Notes: generated by a model from the sequence alone, not told the origin. DNA of 30,801 nucleotides from JBFXIE01 sp050176255 (GCF_050176255.1 NZ_JBFXIE010000037.1); one strand, 5' to 3'; positions 1-7,111 are shown, counted from the stretch's first letter. Numbers and translations: made by a program.

Positions 1-126
1 CGCCTGCGGCGCTGGTCTTTCAAGATGACTTCAACAGTGTCCGTATGCCTAGTCGTACTCACAGTCCTACTCCTATCTTCAAAGATAAGCGATAGGACGG
101 GTCCGGAGTTTCAAGGGGCTATCTCA
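1..126 (-). mobile_element. IS2-group IS3-family element, left end with start of orfA (partial)
   Basis: Read on the minus strand, a GTG at 60-62 opens a frame beginning VSTTRHTDTVEVILKDQRRR, which runs off the left edge. The run of Arg and the layout match the start of OrfA in IS2-group transposases (known examples carry an Arg run followed by a TQEKIAIV-type helix). About 60 bp upstream, at 126 downward, lies a sequence containing GCCCCTTGAAACTCCGGAC. It resembles the IS2 left inverted repeat (GGCCCCCTGAATCTCCAGAC, from memory), so I place the element's left end near 126. The element sits inside the orfA remnant of another IS. The rest is outside the window, so completeness cannot be judged. 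Confidence 0.6.
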
Positions 127-280
127 CTGCACGTCTCGGCGACCTTGGCGCCCAGCTCGACCTCCTTGAGGATGCCGACTATCTGGGCTTCGCTGAATCT
201 GGATTTCTTCATGTAGAGACTCCGTTGGGGTGGATTCTCTACTTCCAGGTGGCTCAGGTTTTCAAGGGGACTTCACGTCA
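127..280 (-). mobile_element. IS3-family element remnant: left end and 5' part of orfA, interrupted
   Basis: An ATG at 210-212 on the minus strand opens a frame starting MKKSRFSEAQIVGILKEVEL and continuing GAKVAETC. This is the characteristic N-terminal helix-turn-helix start of many IS3-family OrfA proteins (probably IS407-like group). Similarity stops near 130, where the IS2-like end begins; the frame then closes at 111-113. The stretch 213-280 upstream holds the leader and a probable terminal repeat reading CCCCTTGAAAACCTGAGCC from about 275 downward. The element therefore landed in the lipase-like gene at about 280 and was later hit by a second IS. Its right half is not in the window. Confidence 0.65.
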
Positions 281-290
281 ACTGAAGTCC
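268..290. repeat. Perfect inverted repeat at the IS/gene junction
   Basis: GGACTTCA and TGAAGTCC form 8-bp perfect arms around a 7-nt loop. The hairpin sits exactly where the interrupted lipase-like gene meets the IS left end. It may be a chance product of the junction or part of the IS terminus. Confidence 0.5.
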
Positions 291-574
291 GTACCGTTTA
301 CACAAAAATTCGGACATACCCCCTGCCCGTCGAATTCGGTGCCCGCGCGGCCTTTCCACACCGTGGCATCGAAACCCGAACCGGCACCAATGGCATCCGG
401 TGTGTCGATGGCGCCGAGGACTTCGAAGTTGTCGGCGATGTATTTCACCAATTCCGAAGTCATGCGTATATCGAGATCAGTCTTGATTTCTGCTGCCGAT
501 TAGCCCGGTATTAGATTTACGTATGTTGCATCGGCCAGCAAAGCGTTGATGTAGGTGCTCAAGATAGTTGCCAT
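281..574 (-). pseudogene. Lipase-like (alpha/beta-hydrolase) effector gene, 5' fragment, frameshifted and cut by an IS
   Basis: A minus-strand ATG at 572-574 begins MATILSTYINALLADATYV and hits TAA after 24 codons. A second frame at once continues with SAAEIKTDLDIRMTSELVKY and then GAGSGFDATVWKGRAGTEF. Together they match, from memory, the N-terminus of a family of large secreted proteins with a lipase-like alpha/beta-hydrolase fold found in Pseudomonas and Comamonadaceae, often exported by type I or type VI systems. At least one frameshift is needed near 500 and perhaps another near 325. Homology ends at about 281, where the IS begins, so the hydrolase catalytic region is absent here. The start lies 2 nt past the stop of the upstream gene, so it was the last gene of a tight operon. 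The family assignment is recall-based. Confidence 0.55.
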
Positions 575-575
575 G

Positions 576-1070
576 TCACTTTCCCTGTTTCAGCAGTTGA
601 TCCATATTTACCGAATTCAGGACGTGTGAATCATTCGGCGGCCAACAAGATATAGATTTACCTAACCCCAGACCCAGTCGATCCATTAGAACACCCCCAC
701 TATGATGAAATCCCTTATATTCTAGAAATGGGCGACCTGTATCAATATCAACATATTTAACGGACTGCTCTCGAATGCGGATAGTGTAACCATTCAAATT
801 AATAATTGACCCACTTGCATTTCGAGCGCGCTTAACACCCTGCCAGTCAGACGACAAAGCAACCACAGCCTCACGTTCGCAAAGTTTCTTGAATTGCCAG
901 CGCCCAATCAGCTCATCGGCAATTGGTAATATCAGCAAAACAGGAAACAAAAGGAATTGTGCAGCCTTGGTAAATCGGGCCATGCCCAGCCAGCGCGGTA
1001 TCCGCTTGCACAGGTAGATCACTACCGCCAGCCAGACGGAGATGCCTGCCATGAACAGCAGGCCAATCAT
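576..1070 (-). CDS. Two-helix membrane protein of the decayed effector operon
   Basis: This is a 164-aa protein with two hydrophobic helices (residues about 2-20 and 37-53) followed by a soluble C-terminal part of about 110 residues, probably periplasmic. That part has an FKKLCE motif near residue 60 and a region reading KYVDIDTGRPFLEY. I recall similar small proteins with an LC(E/K) motif after two helices beside secreted lipase-like genes in Burkholderiales, but know no function. Its ATG overlaps the stop of the 45-codon gene upstream (ATGA), and its own stop lies 2 nt before the lipase-like start, so translation was probably coupled. A role as partner or immunity protein for the effector is inference. 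It shares a general pattern with the 184-aa protein at 2279-2833. Confidence 0.7.
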   Translation of the reverse strand: MIGLLFMAGISVWLAVVIYLCKRIPRWLGMARFTKAAQFLLFPVLLILPIADELIGRWQFKKLCEREAVVALSSDWQGVKRARNASGSIINLNGYTIRIREQSVKYVDIDTGRPFLEYKGFHHSGGVLMDRLGLGLGKSISCWPPNDSHVLNSVNMDQLLKQGK

Positions 1071-1204
1071 GCGACCGCCTGTACGCCAATTTCAAGCTGA
1101 TGCGGCTGCTGAGCGGCATGGAGTTGCCCGGCGAGTCCTGGCGCGGCTTGAAGTTGCTTAGCGGCCAGAATATCGAGTTCAGCTGTCGTCAGGTTGATTG
1201 CCAT
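1067..1204 (-). CDS. Small 45-aa protein in the effector operon
   Basis: The frame starts with ATG at 1202-1204, 3 nt past the stop of the lipoprotein gene, and ends in TGA at 1067-1069, overlapping the ATG of the next gene. The product begins MAINLTTAELDILAAKQLQA and is rich in Ala, Gln and Leu, consistent with an amphipathic helix. No signal peptide or membrane segment is visible. Its support is positional: it fills the only gap in a tightly packed leftward operon and its ends match those of its neighbours almost to the base. I do not recognise the family. It could act as an adaptor or chaperone for the secreted protein, which is speculation. Confidence 0.55.
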   Translation of the reverse strand: MAINLTTAELDILAAKQLQAAPGLAGQLHAAQQPHQLEIGVQAVA

Positions 1205-1207
1205 GAT

Positions 1208-1909
1208 TTACGCCTTTTTGAGAAGTTGAAGTACACGGGTGATTTCTTGAAATATTTCGGGCCAGTCGGCACAGTGCTTCTGGTTCATTCGGGTTCCTGC
1301 CCAGATGCCTGGCTGCCACATGAAGCCCGTTCCGCCGCTGTCGCTTGGATTAACGTGGCTGCATATGGCGACGGGTGGAAGGCCATCCGTCCCTTTGAGT
1401 TGGGTTGCCACGTAGTGAGTGACATGGTCGATGTACTGGCCCCGAGGCCCAATAACGTGCTTCATCTTGATTGCGTCGAGTCCGCGCCGCAAATTTCTTC
1501 GGTCTGCAATCCAACCTTTAGACTCAGCGAGCTCAATAAGCTTGTAGCCGCGAGACTCGGATGGAATGTTGTTAGATCGCAGAAATATCTCGATGGTGTG
1601 AGCATAGGGAACGGCTCTTTCGTCTTGCGGCACATCTTCCCGATTCTTCTTGCTAGGCCAATAGAAGGCCGCACCGTTCATTCCGGTACTGAAGTAGTAC
1701 TTCGGCCCCACATACCACTGTCCATTGAACTTAAGAGCAACCTCAGTAGCGGAGTCATGCCTGGGTTCGATGTCACCCTCGCAAAACTTGTCCAGACACT
1801 CTATGCGTTTCTCCTCAGCCCATTGCGCACGCTGCTCTTCGTTGGGGCCACAGGCTGTTAGCAGAAATGCGGCAACTGCCAGGACGTAGCCGTGTTTCAA
1901 GCGGCACAT
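1208..1909 (-). CDS. Lipoprotein of the effector operon, possible immunity protein
   Basis: The product is 233 aa starting MCRLKHGYVLAVAAFLLTAC, a lipoprotein signal peptide with lipobox LTAC, so the mature protein is expected to be membrane-anchored in the periplasm. The ATG at 1907-1909 was chosen because it directly precedes this signal and has GAGGTG six bases upstream; the open frame extends further upstream but without export features. The body contains GQWYVGPKYYFSTG and GTGFMWQPGIW and is otherwise unfamiliar. It opens the tight block of four genes ending at the lipase-like pseudogene. Lipoproteins in this position next to secreted lipases are often periplasmic immunity proteins; that role here is inferred from context only. 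The reading frame looks intact. Confidence 0.75.
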   Translation of the reverse strand: MCRLKHGYVLAVAAFLLTACGPNEEQRAQWAEEKRIECLDKFCEGDIEPRHDSATEVALKFNGQWYVGPKYYFSTGMNGAAFYWPSKKNREDVPQDERAVPYAHTIEIFLRSNNIPSESRGYKLIELAESKGWIADRRNLRRGLDAIKMKHVIGPRGQYIDHVTHYVATQLKGTDGLPPVAICSHVNPSDSGGTGFMWQPGIWAGTRMNQKHCADWPEIFQEITRVLQLLKKA

Positions 1910-2058
1910 AAAAACACCTCTGCGCGTGCGGTCACGTCGGTTTGGGCTTTTCTGGCTTCCAGCGCCCGTGGAGTGGATGCAATCAGCTTTCAATTTCATA
2001 GCAATCCGATGTCTTGGTGTCCGCATACAACTTCCTTCGTATTGTTTTGCCTTCACGC

Positions 2059-2154
2059 CTATCGCTCCCTCAAACTCTCTCCCGCAGCCCGTTGCACCGG
2101 ACTCAGCAGGTACTCAATAATCCTGCACTTGCCCGTCTTGATCTCCGCCGTCCC
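2059..2154 (-). pseudogene. 3' remnant of an HlyD-family type I secretion adaptor gene
   Basis: About 31 codons on the minus strand, ending in TAG at 2059-2061, encode TAEIKTGKCRIIEYLLSPVQ followed by RAAGESLRER and stop. This is the hallmark C-terminus of HlyD-type membrane-fusion adaptors, which normally end with an EIKTG(K/R)R..IEYLLSP...ESLRER pattern. Nothing upstream in any frame resembles the rest of the ~430-residue adaptor. Instead the sequence switches at about 2155 to the frame of a different, truncated gene. The gene was therefore deleted except for its last codons. It shows that a type I secretion operon once stood here. Confidence 0.7.
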
Positions 2155-2276
2155 ACCCCCTTATTAATTTGCAAAAGTAATTGATCGCGCAGTCCAGTCC
2201 CGCCACTACCAGAATTCAGCTCTGCATAGCTTGCCTGAGCAGCCTGAGCCATATAACTAGTCTGATTTATATTCAC
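2103..2276 (-). pseudogene. Truncated effector-like gene (N-terminus only), fused to the hlyD remnant
   Basis: A GTG at 2274-2276 lies 2 nt past the stop of the 184-aa gene and opens a frame reading VNINQTSYMAQAAQASYAEL and then NSGSGGTGLRDQLLLQINKG. This looks like the start of a secreted effector or lipase-like protein (such N-termini often carry a MA..A.ASYA.L pattern). From about 2155 the frame runs out of phase through the hlyD tail and ends at 2103-2105 after 57 codons. The natural reading is an internal deletion that joined the effector start to the hlyD end. The product, if made, is unlikely to function. The effector identity rests on pattern recall. Confidence 0.45.
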
Positions 2277-2278
2277 AA

Positions 2279-2833
2279 TCAATCCACTCTCACAAATATT
2301 TCATTGGATAAGCCCGACTTGAAAATCGGACAAGAATGTGCAGATGAGGCTTCCCAAGGGCCAAAAAAGTCGCCACCCACACGAGAGTAAACCACTCTCT
2401 CTCCTAAAATTTTGCCATCAAGAGTTCGGATTAAATATTCACTGGTTCTTTGTATTTTTATGCTAGTTCTTATCGGAAATAATTGCCCCATGGATTCAAC
2501 ATCAGACCGAGTGACGACACTATGAAATGGATTTTTTTCATTACCATGTATATCAAGAAGGCTCCGACTAAAATCGCTGGTAAATTGCCCATCGTCGCCA
2601 AAGTATGCCTTTGGCAGAGCCACTTTTTCATAAATTCGATCCCCCGCATCAGCAGCGCACAAGCGATCGACTTTTCGATCAAACCTAGTTTTTGCACGCT
2701 CACACCCTAACAATCCAGAAAAATCGGCAATACAAGGATAAAAATAATCAACTTGTGCATCGACAGGTCTCTCATTTACCGATCCAGCAAGGAATTCGAG
2801 CGTCTCGGCGTAATCGCATTTGATAGCACGCAC
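2279..2833 (-). CDS. Uncharacterised 184-aa protein heading the effector operon
   Basis: The frame opens after an in-frame TAG near 2865; the first usual start is GTG at 2831-2833 and no strong ribosome site is evident, so the 5' end is uncertain. The product contains YFYPCIADFSGLLGC, a DRLCAADAG segment, and near its end RTLDGKILGERVVYSRVGGD followed by FFGPWEASSAHSCP. I recall proteins with the LCA.D.G..YE / DGKLLGE...Y.RRGGD pattern in accessory regions of Burkholderiales but with no known role. It shares a rough plan with the 164-aa membrane protein (LC motif, beta-rich tail). An expected N-terminal membrane helix is absent from this frame, though a short hydrophobic stretch (MQFLSILGGTLG) exists just upstream in another frame, suggesting a frameshift. 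Confidence 0.6.
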   Translation of the reverse strand: MRAIKCDYAETLEFLAGSVNERPVDAQVDYFYPCIADFSGLLGCERAKTRFDRKVDRLCAADAGDRIYEKVALPKAYFGDDGQFTSDFSRSLLDIHGNEKNPFHSVVTRSDVESMGQLFPIRTSIKIQRTSEYLIRTLDGKILGERVVYSRVGGDFFGPWEASSAHSCPIFKSGLSNEIFVRVD

Positions 2834-3134
2834 GGGTTGGGGATTTTGCTTATGAATGGCCTAGCGTACCACCGAGAATTGACAGAAATTGCATATGCAT
2901 CGGTTTCACCATGCAGGTGACTTGCCCCTCGGAATTTGTCCGCGACGACGTCGCACCCCAAGTGCTTAGTGCAGCCGTTTTGAGAGGATGTTATTGGCTT
3001 CGCCCTGTTCACTCATTTGGTCAAGATAACGGAGTCACAAGGAGCACGCAACGGGACGAATGTCCCGATCTGATGGCGGTTTACCCTGATAGGTGGTACC
3101 TGTAGGCAGCGGTGGAGACATGCCCGACGCGCCT
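2834..3134. other. Intergenic stretch without a recognisable gene
   Basis: Short frames here show no family resemblance and no codon bias. The composition is intermediate between the AT-richer accessory block and the GC-rich chromosome. It contains the boundary between the two, and perhaps the decayed 5' end of the 184-aa gene. No terminal repeat or promoter could be assigned with confidence. Confidence 0.5.
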
Positions 3135-3428
3135 TCACCCGCCCCGCCGCTGGTAGATGGCCACCGCCTCGGTGCGGTTATGGGCGCCGAGTTTCAGATA
3201 CAGGCGCGTCAGCCAGTTGCGGATGGTCTTCTCGCTGCGGTGAAAGGCACGCGCCAATTGCTGGTTGGTGCGCCCTGCGGCCAGGCCCTGCATCAATTTC
3301 ACTTCGCACGGGGTCAGCGCCGGCAGGCACGCCGCTGGAAGGTGCTGGCGCACGGTCTCCTCGTTGGCCAGGGAGGCTTGGGGTGCGGGGCCTGCAAGCG
3401 TGTCCTGCATCATCGTCCCTTGGATCAT
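3135..3428 (-). CDS. LuxR-type helix-turn-helix regulator (HTH domain only)
   Basis: This is a 97-aa protein whose C-terminal ~60 residues form a LuxR/GerE DNA-binding domain: LTPCEVKLMQGLAAGRTNQQ followed by LARAFHRSEKTIRNWLTRLY and KLGAHNRTEAVAIY. The usual E..v..l..G..n..IA..l..s..TV..h...i..KL...nR.ea pattern is visible, with W in place of the usual H. There is no receiver or ligand-binding domain; the first ~35 residues look unstructured. The ATG at 3428 is used here, but ATG at 3405-3407 sits closer to an AAGGG site and is a plausible alternative. It lies 36 nt downstream of the XpaC-like gene and probably belongs to the TelA operon, which it might regulate (inference). Confidence 0.8.
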   Translation of the reverse strand: MIQGTMMQDTLAGPAPQASLANEETVRQHLPAACLPALTPCEVKLMQGLAAGRTNQQLARAFHRSEKTIRNWLTRLYLKLGAHNRTEAVAIYQRRGG

Positions 3429-3464
3429 GCGAATCCAGGTTCATCGCTTGAGGCCTTGCGAGGG

Positions 3465-4100
3465 TTAAGAGGCTAAAAAATCCGGCTGCAGGAACCTGCG
3501 TTTTAAAAAACGTCCGTTGGCCAGCAGTGCCTGTGCGTCGCTGGTGGCCACGTTGATCACCACCTGCTGCATCTGCGCATCCAAAAGTGCGAGCTGCTCT
3601 GTAAGTAGTTGCTTTGGGGTCTTGCCCTCGTGCACAGCCTGTGTCACGCGAAAGACCGGGGGTAGCGCCGCATAGTGCGACAACGTGGCAGGCAGATAGT
3701 TGAGCACTGTTTCGCGCACGGTGAACAGACCCTCGTCAAACGCCGTATCCACATTGGCCAGCGTTGGCATGAGCTCATGCACGGCGCCACGCACGTTCTC
3801 AAGGTGGCGCTGCATCTCGGCTGACAGCAGGGGCCTTGCCTGCTCCACCAGCGTATCGATGCGCTGTTCAATCTCTGCGGCGCTCCAGTGCTGTTGCAAT
3901 GCGCGCTCAAATGATGCGCCAGAGGGCGTCAGCGCCCAGCCTGCCAGCAAACCGACCAGGTAAAACCCTGCCGTGATCCAGCCCCAGCCGGTACCGATGG
4001 CGCCTGCAAACAATAGCGCCGGTCCGCATAACGCCAATGCCAGACCGGCCAGGTTGCCGTTGCTGTAGAAGAAAAGTTGCAGGCGGCGAAGCGCAGGCAT
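3465..4100 (-). CDS. XpaC-like two-helix membrane protein of the TelA cluster
   Basis: The product is 211 aa: two hydrophobic helices at about residues 17-34 and 37-56 (AGLALALCGPALLFAGAIG, WITAGFYLVGLLAGW), then a cytoplasmic alpha-helical domain. The helical part contains RETVLNYLPATLSHYAALP and KTPKQLLTEQLALLDAQMQQ. In many bacteria telA homologues are adjacent to xpaC (5-bromo-4-chloroindolyl phosphate hydrolysis protein family), whose members have this plan and the leucine-rich C-terminal segment. I assign the family on layout, helices and neighbourhood rather than on a diagnostic motif. The gene lies 21 nt downstream of the vWA protein gene and is surely cotranscribed with it. Its biochemical role is unknown. 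Confidence 0.65.
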   Translation of the reverse strand: MPALRRLQLFFYSNGNLAGLALALCGPALLFAGAIGTGWGWITAGFYLVGLLAGWALTPSGASFERALQQHWSAAEIEQRIDTLVEQARPLLSAEMQRHLENVRGAVHELMPTLANVDTAFDEGLFTVRETVLNYLPATLSHYAALPPVFRVTQAVHEGKTPKQLLTEQLALLDAQMQQVVINVATSDAQALLANGRFLKRRFLQPDFLAS

Positions 4101-4121
4101 GGTGATATGTTGATTGTTTCT

Positions 4122-5780
4122 TTATTGATAGCCACGAATTTCCTTGAACACCACCGGCAACGGCGCCTTGCGCGCATCGAAGGCCCGTCCGCCCGTCAAC
4201 AGCGCCAGCGCCTCCATCTCGCTTGGTTGCGCCTCGCCGAAGATGATGGGAAACACGCGCACCAGCGGCGTGCCGGCTTTGGTCTCGGCTTCTAGCTCGC
4301 GCACAAACTGTTGATGGTCTCGCCCTGCGTTATTCGCGCCGTCGGTCAGCAGCACGATGCTGACAAAGCGTTCCGGATCCGCCCGCAACTCGGTACGCGC
4401 CTGCTGCTGCGCCAGCGTCAGCGCCTCATAGATGGACGTGCCGCCATTGGCCTCGAGGCTGTCGGCATAGGCACTGATTTGTGCGCGTCCGGCCTGCACG
4501 TCGCTGGCCGTCAGTTGCACATGTGTCGGCGGGCTGACGCGGTCAGAGAAGTGGATCAGGGTGACATGCTCACGCGCCTGAAAGGCTGCGTAGCGCAGGC
4601 TGGCTGCGGTGGTTTGGGCGCCAGAGAGAATCTTCAGCGCCTCCCGCATCTGTGCCAGTCGCCCGCCATGCATGGAACCGCTCACGTCCAGCACGAAGAT
4701 GCTGCTGGCCGGGCGCCGCAGCTCGCTTTGGTAGGACGACAGCACCGCATCGATCACCTCCAGCCGGTTAGGAAAGCTCAGCTCAACCACTGGCGCGGCG
4801 GGAAGCGCTGTACTGACCTGAACTTCCTGGCTGGAGGGGCGCAGCTGCGCTTGTTGCAGCGGCTGCCCCTGGAATGCGGGCGCCTTGAACTGCGCTACCA
4901 GCTTGTCGTAATCGGCGCGCCGGGCCGCGTTGAGCAGCAAAAGCGGATAGTCGGCTGAAATGACCCCATCCCTGGGATAGACCAGGGTCAGCCGGTGGGC
5001 CGCAGGCAGTTTTTCGTTCAGCCGCAGGATGACGGCCTCGTAGTTGACCAGCGCATCGACGGCACCCGGGTTGCGCTCGAAAGCCTCGGCCAGCCAGCCG
5101 GAGCTGCCTGCCGTGACCTTCTGGCCCGACAAAAAGTCTTTCAAAACTTTGGCATCGACCTCCCCTGCCTGCAGATCCTCGGTCTTGCCTGCCACGGCCG
5201 AAGCCACCGCAAAAAGTGCGCTCATGCCGGTGTTGGAACTGGCCGGGTTGGTCATGGCGTAACGCAACTGCCCCTGGGCTGCGGCGCGTGCGATGTCGCT
5301 CCAGGTGGGCGCGGCCTTGTCCCATCCCAGACGACGTAGCGTTTCACCCTTCACGCCCAGCGCCACGCGGGAATAAAACAGTTTTTCTCGCGCGACAGGC
5401 TTGGCGGTGAGCGCCAGTGAGGGATAGGCGCCATTGGGCGGCAGGATGGCGTCGTAGGTCTCGCCGGCGTTGATGCGCTCGACCATGTCCAGCGTGCCCG
5501 AGTAGCTCAGCTTGATCGGCACGCCTGCCGCCTGCGCAGCCTGCTCCAGCGCGGGCGCCACATCCTTGAGTTCGGAGCCGGCTAGCACCGTGAAGGCGCC
5601 GTCAGCGGGCGCTTCAGCGGGCTTTGGCTGTGCGGGCGCTGATGTGGACGCAGTTGGCGCCGACGCGGGCACGGGCGTGCGGTCGCAGCCGGCCAGAGCC
5701 AGACCCAGCAGCATCGCAGCGCCAGCGGCCAATTTCTTCCAACAGGATGGGCCGGGTGTTTGCTTGCTGGGAGTGGTCAC
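4122..5780 (-). CDS. Lipoprotein with substrate-binding region and von Willebrand A domain
   Basis: The product is 552 aa. Residues 1-32 form a lipoprotein signal (AAMLLGLALAGC, Cys near 32), followed by an Ala/Pro-rich linker. Residues about 60-320 resemble a periplasmic solute-binding fold: FTVLAGSELKDVAPALEQAA, INAGETYDAILPPNG, YAMTNPASSNTGMSALFAVA. Residues about 360-550 are a vWA domain with the metal-ion-dependent adhesion motif FVLDVSGSMHGGRL (DxSxS), a downstream GGTSIYEAL threonine site, and IVLLTDGANN. The start is a GTG at 5778-5780 overlapping the stop of telA (GTGA), implying coupled translation. Proteins combining a binding domain with vWA occur beside telA genes; the ligand is unknown. 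The domains suggest a metal-dependent envelope protein that contacts other proteins. Confidence 0.85.
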   Translation of the reverse strand: MTTPSKQTPGPSCWKKLAAGAAMLLGLALAGCDRTPVPASAPTASTSAPAQPKPAEAPADGAFTVLAGSELKDVAPALEQAAQAAGVPIKLSYSGTLDMVERINAGETYDAILPPNGAYPSLALTAKPVAREKLFYSRVALGVKGETLRRLGWDKAAPTWSDIARAAAQGQLRYAMTNPASSNTGMSALFAVASAVAGKTEDLQAGEVDAKVLKDFLSGQKVTAGSSGWLAEAFERNPGAVDALVNYEAVILRLNEKLPAAHRLTLVYPRDGVISADYPLLLLNAARRADYDKLVAQFKAPAFQGQPLQQAQLRPSSQEVQVSTALPAAPVVELSFPNRLEVIDAVLSSYQSELRRPASSIFVLDVSGSMHGGRLAQMREALKILSGAQTTAASLRYAAFQAREHVTLIHFSDRVSPPTHVQLTASDVQAGRAQISAYADSLEANGGTSIYEALTLAQQQARTELRADPERFVSIVLLTDGANNAGRDHQQFVRELEAETKAGTPLVRVFPIIFGEAQPSEMEALALLTGGRAFDARKAPLPVVFKEIRGYQ

Positions 5781-7045
5781 AGGCGTACCTCGTTGGCACC
5801 CATGCCGGCAGAGGCCTGCAGCGCGTCACGCGCTTCCTGGTGGCGGGTTTTCTCCAGGTAGGTTTTGGACTTTTCGACCTCCTGCGACAGCGTGTCCACC
5901 GTCGTCTGCATGGAGGCCAGCGCCTTTACCTTGAAGTCGGCCATGGCGTCCATGGTCTGGTAGATGTTGTTGAAGGCCTGCTGCAGTTTGGCCAGTTCGA
6001 TCGTGCTGCTTGCCGCTTGCTGGTGGATGTGCCCGCTTTGCTCGCGCAGCAACTCGCTGGTGCCGGCGATCAGGTTGCCCGTGGTGGTGTTGAGGGCCGC
6101 AATCTGGTCGAGCACCAGTTTTTGGTTGGCCAGCGCCTGGGCCACGATGACCGCGGTGCGTAGCGCCGACACGGTGGTGGTGGTGGCGCGATCCACGCCC
6201 TTGACAAGCTCAAGGTTGTTTTTGCGTACCAGATCCAGCGCCAGGTAGCCCTGCACGTTCACCGCCATTTGCGTGAGCAGGTCGGTGACTTTCTGGCGTG
6301 CGTAAAACAGCATGTCCTCGCGCACCACTCGGGCCTTCTCGGGGTCGGTGGCGTCCAGCTGCGCGGCCTTGGTGGCCAGCGCGCCATCGAGCTTTTTGCC
6401 GATGTGAATGTATTTCTCCAGCCGCTCCATCAGCTGCCACAGGTTGGCTTTCTCCTGCTCGATGGCGGCGTTGTCGCGCAACAGCTCGTCCTTGCCGCGC
6501 TTGAGGCTTTCGATGATGGCGTTCAGGTGGCTCTGGCTGGATTGGTATTTGTCGAAATAGTCCACCAGCTTGTTGCCCAGCGGAATCAACCCCAGCAGCT
6601 TGCGCGGACGCAGCAGGTCGCCCTGGCGCGACGGGTCGAGTTCTTCGACCTGGCGGCGCAGATCGATCAGGCCCTGCCCGATCTGGCTGCCCTGGTCAAA
6701 CAGCCCGTTGTTCAGCGTCTTCACCGGGCGCTCCAGCATGCGGTTGGACACAGCCGCGGCGGCCTCCACCTCTTTGTTGCCCATGCTGTGGATGCGCTCG
6801 ACCGCATCCTTGAATGCGGACGATTGGCTGTCGTGCATGGTGATTTCGTCAATGAACTGCGCCACCTGCGCATCTAGCTGCTGCACCTCTTCGGGCTTGA
6901 GGCGGACTTTGCCGCTGGCCGACTCCAGGGGAACGGGCAGCGCAGGCGCGGGCGGCTCCAGCACAAAGTCCTGCAACGGCGCGGCGCCGGTTGCAGTGGC
7001 GGTAGGGGTTGCGGCCGCGGTGGGGGATGGCTGTTTTTCGCTCAC
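5777..7045 (-). CDS. telA: TelA-family toxic-anion resistance protein
   Basis: The product is 422 aa with a Pro/Ala/Thr-rich N-terminus (1-45) and a long, mostly helical TelA domain. Signature segments are FIDEITMHDSQSSAFKDAVE, NKEVEAAAAVSNRMLERPVK, LLGLIPLGNKLVDYFDKYQS and ALRTAVIVAQALANQK. The family (TelA/KlaA/YaaN) was named for tellurite resistance on plasmids, but chromosomal members are linked more loosely to stress from toxic anions or envelope-active agents; the mechanism is unknown. It is predicted to be cytoplasmic and coiled-coil rich. It overlaps the next gene by 4 nt. Upstream, between it and the substrate-binding-like gene, lies a copy of the dispersed palindromic repeat, which could shape transcript processing. 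The length is slightly above typical because of the tail at the N-terminus. Confidence 0.9.
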   Translation of the reverse strand: MSEKQPSPTAAATPTATATGAAPLQDFVLEPPAPALPVPLESASGKVRLKPEEVQQLDAQVAQFIDEITMHDSQSSAFKDAVERIHSMGNKEVEAAAAVSNRMLERPVKTLNNGLFDQGSQIGQGLIDLRRQVEELDPSRQGDLLRPRKLLGLIPLGNKLVDYFDKYQSSQSHLNAIIESLKRGKDELLRDNAAIEQEKANLWQLMERLEKYIHIGKKLDGALATKAAQLDATDPEKARVVREDMLFYARQKVTDLLTQMAVNVQGYLALDLVRKNNLELVKGVDRATTTTVSALRTAVIVAQALANQKLVLDQIAALNTTTGNLIAGTSELLREQSGHIHQQAASSTIELAKLQQAFNNIYQTMDAMADFKVKALASMQTTVDTLSQEVEKSKTYLEKTRHQEARDALQASAGMGANEVRL

Positions 7046-7056
7046 GAATTACTCCC

Positions 7057-7108
7057 AAAATAATAGCTGCTAGCGCTCTATTTAATTGAGCTAGAGCCTG
7101 TTTTCATT
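7057..7108 (+). repeat. Dispersed palindromic repeat, copy R1
   Basis: The core ATAGCTGCTAGCGCT is followed by an AT-rich loop and the counter-arm AGCTAGAGCCTGTTTTCATT. It matches five other copies in this window (8831-8880, 10956-11010, 15818-15872, 25430-25483, 28079-28138). This copy lies between two genes of the TelA operon. Confidence 0.8.
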
Positions 7109-7111
7109 CCA

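Noticed and set aside
101..275. Direct repeat CCCCTTGAAA at both IS starts as a target duplication
   Set aside because: The two copies are too long apart in context and each sits inside the terminal repeat of its own IS, so shared IS3-family ends explain them better.
1100..1861. 253-codon open frame on the plus strand
   Set aside because: It is antisense to the lipoprotein and 45-codon genes, has no domain, and the minus strand has signal peptide, ribosome site and tight operon spacing.
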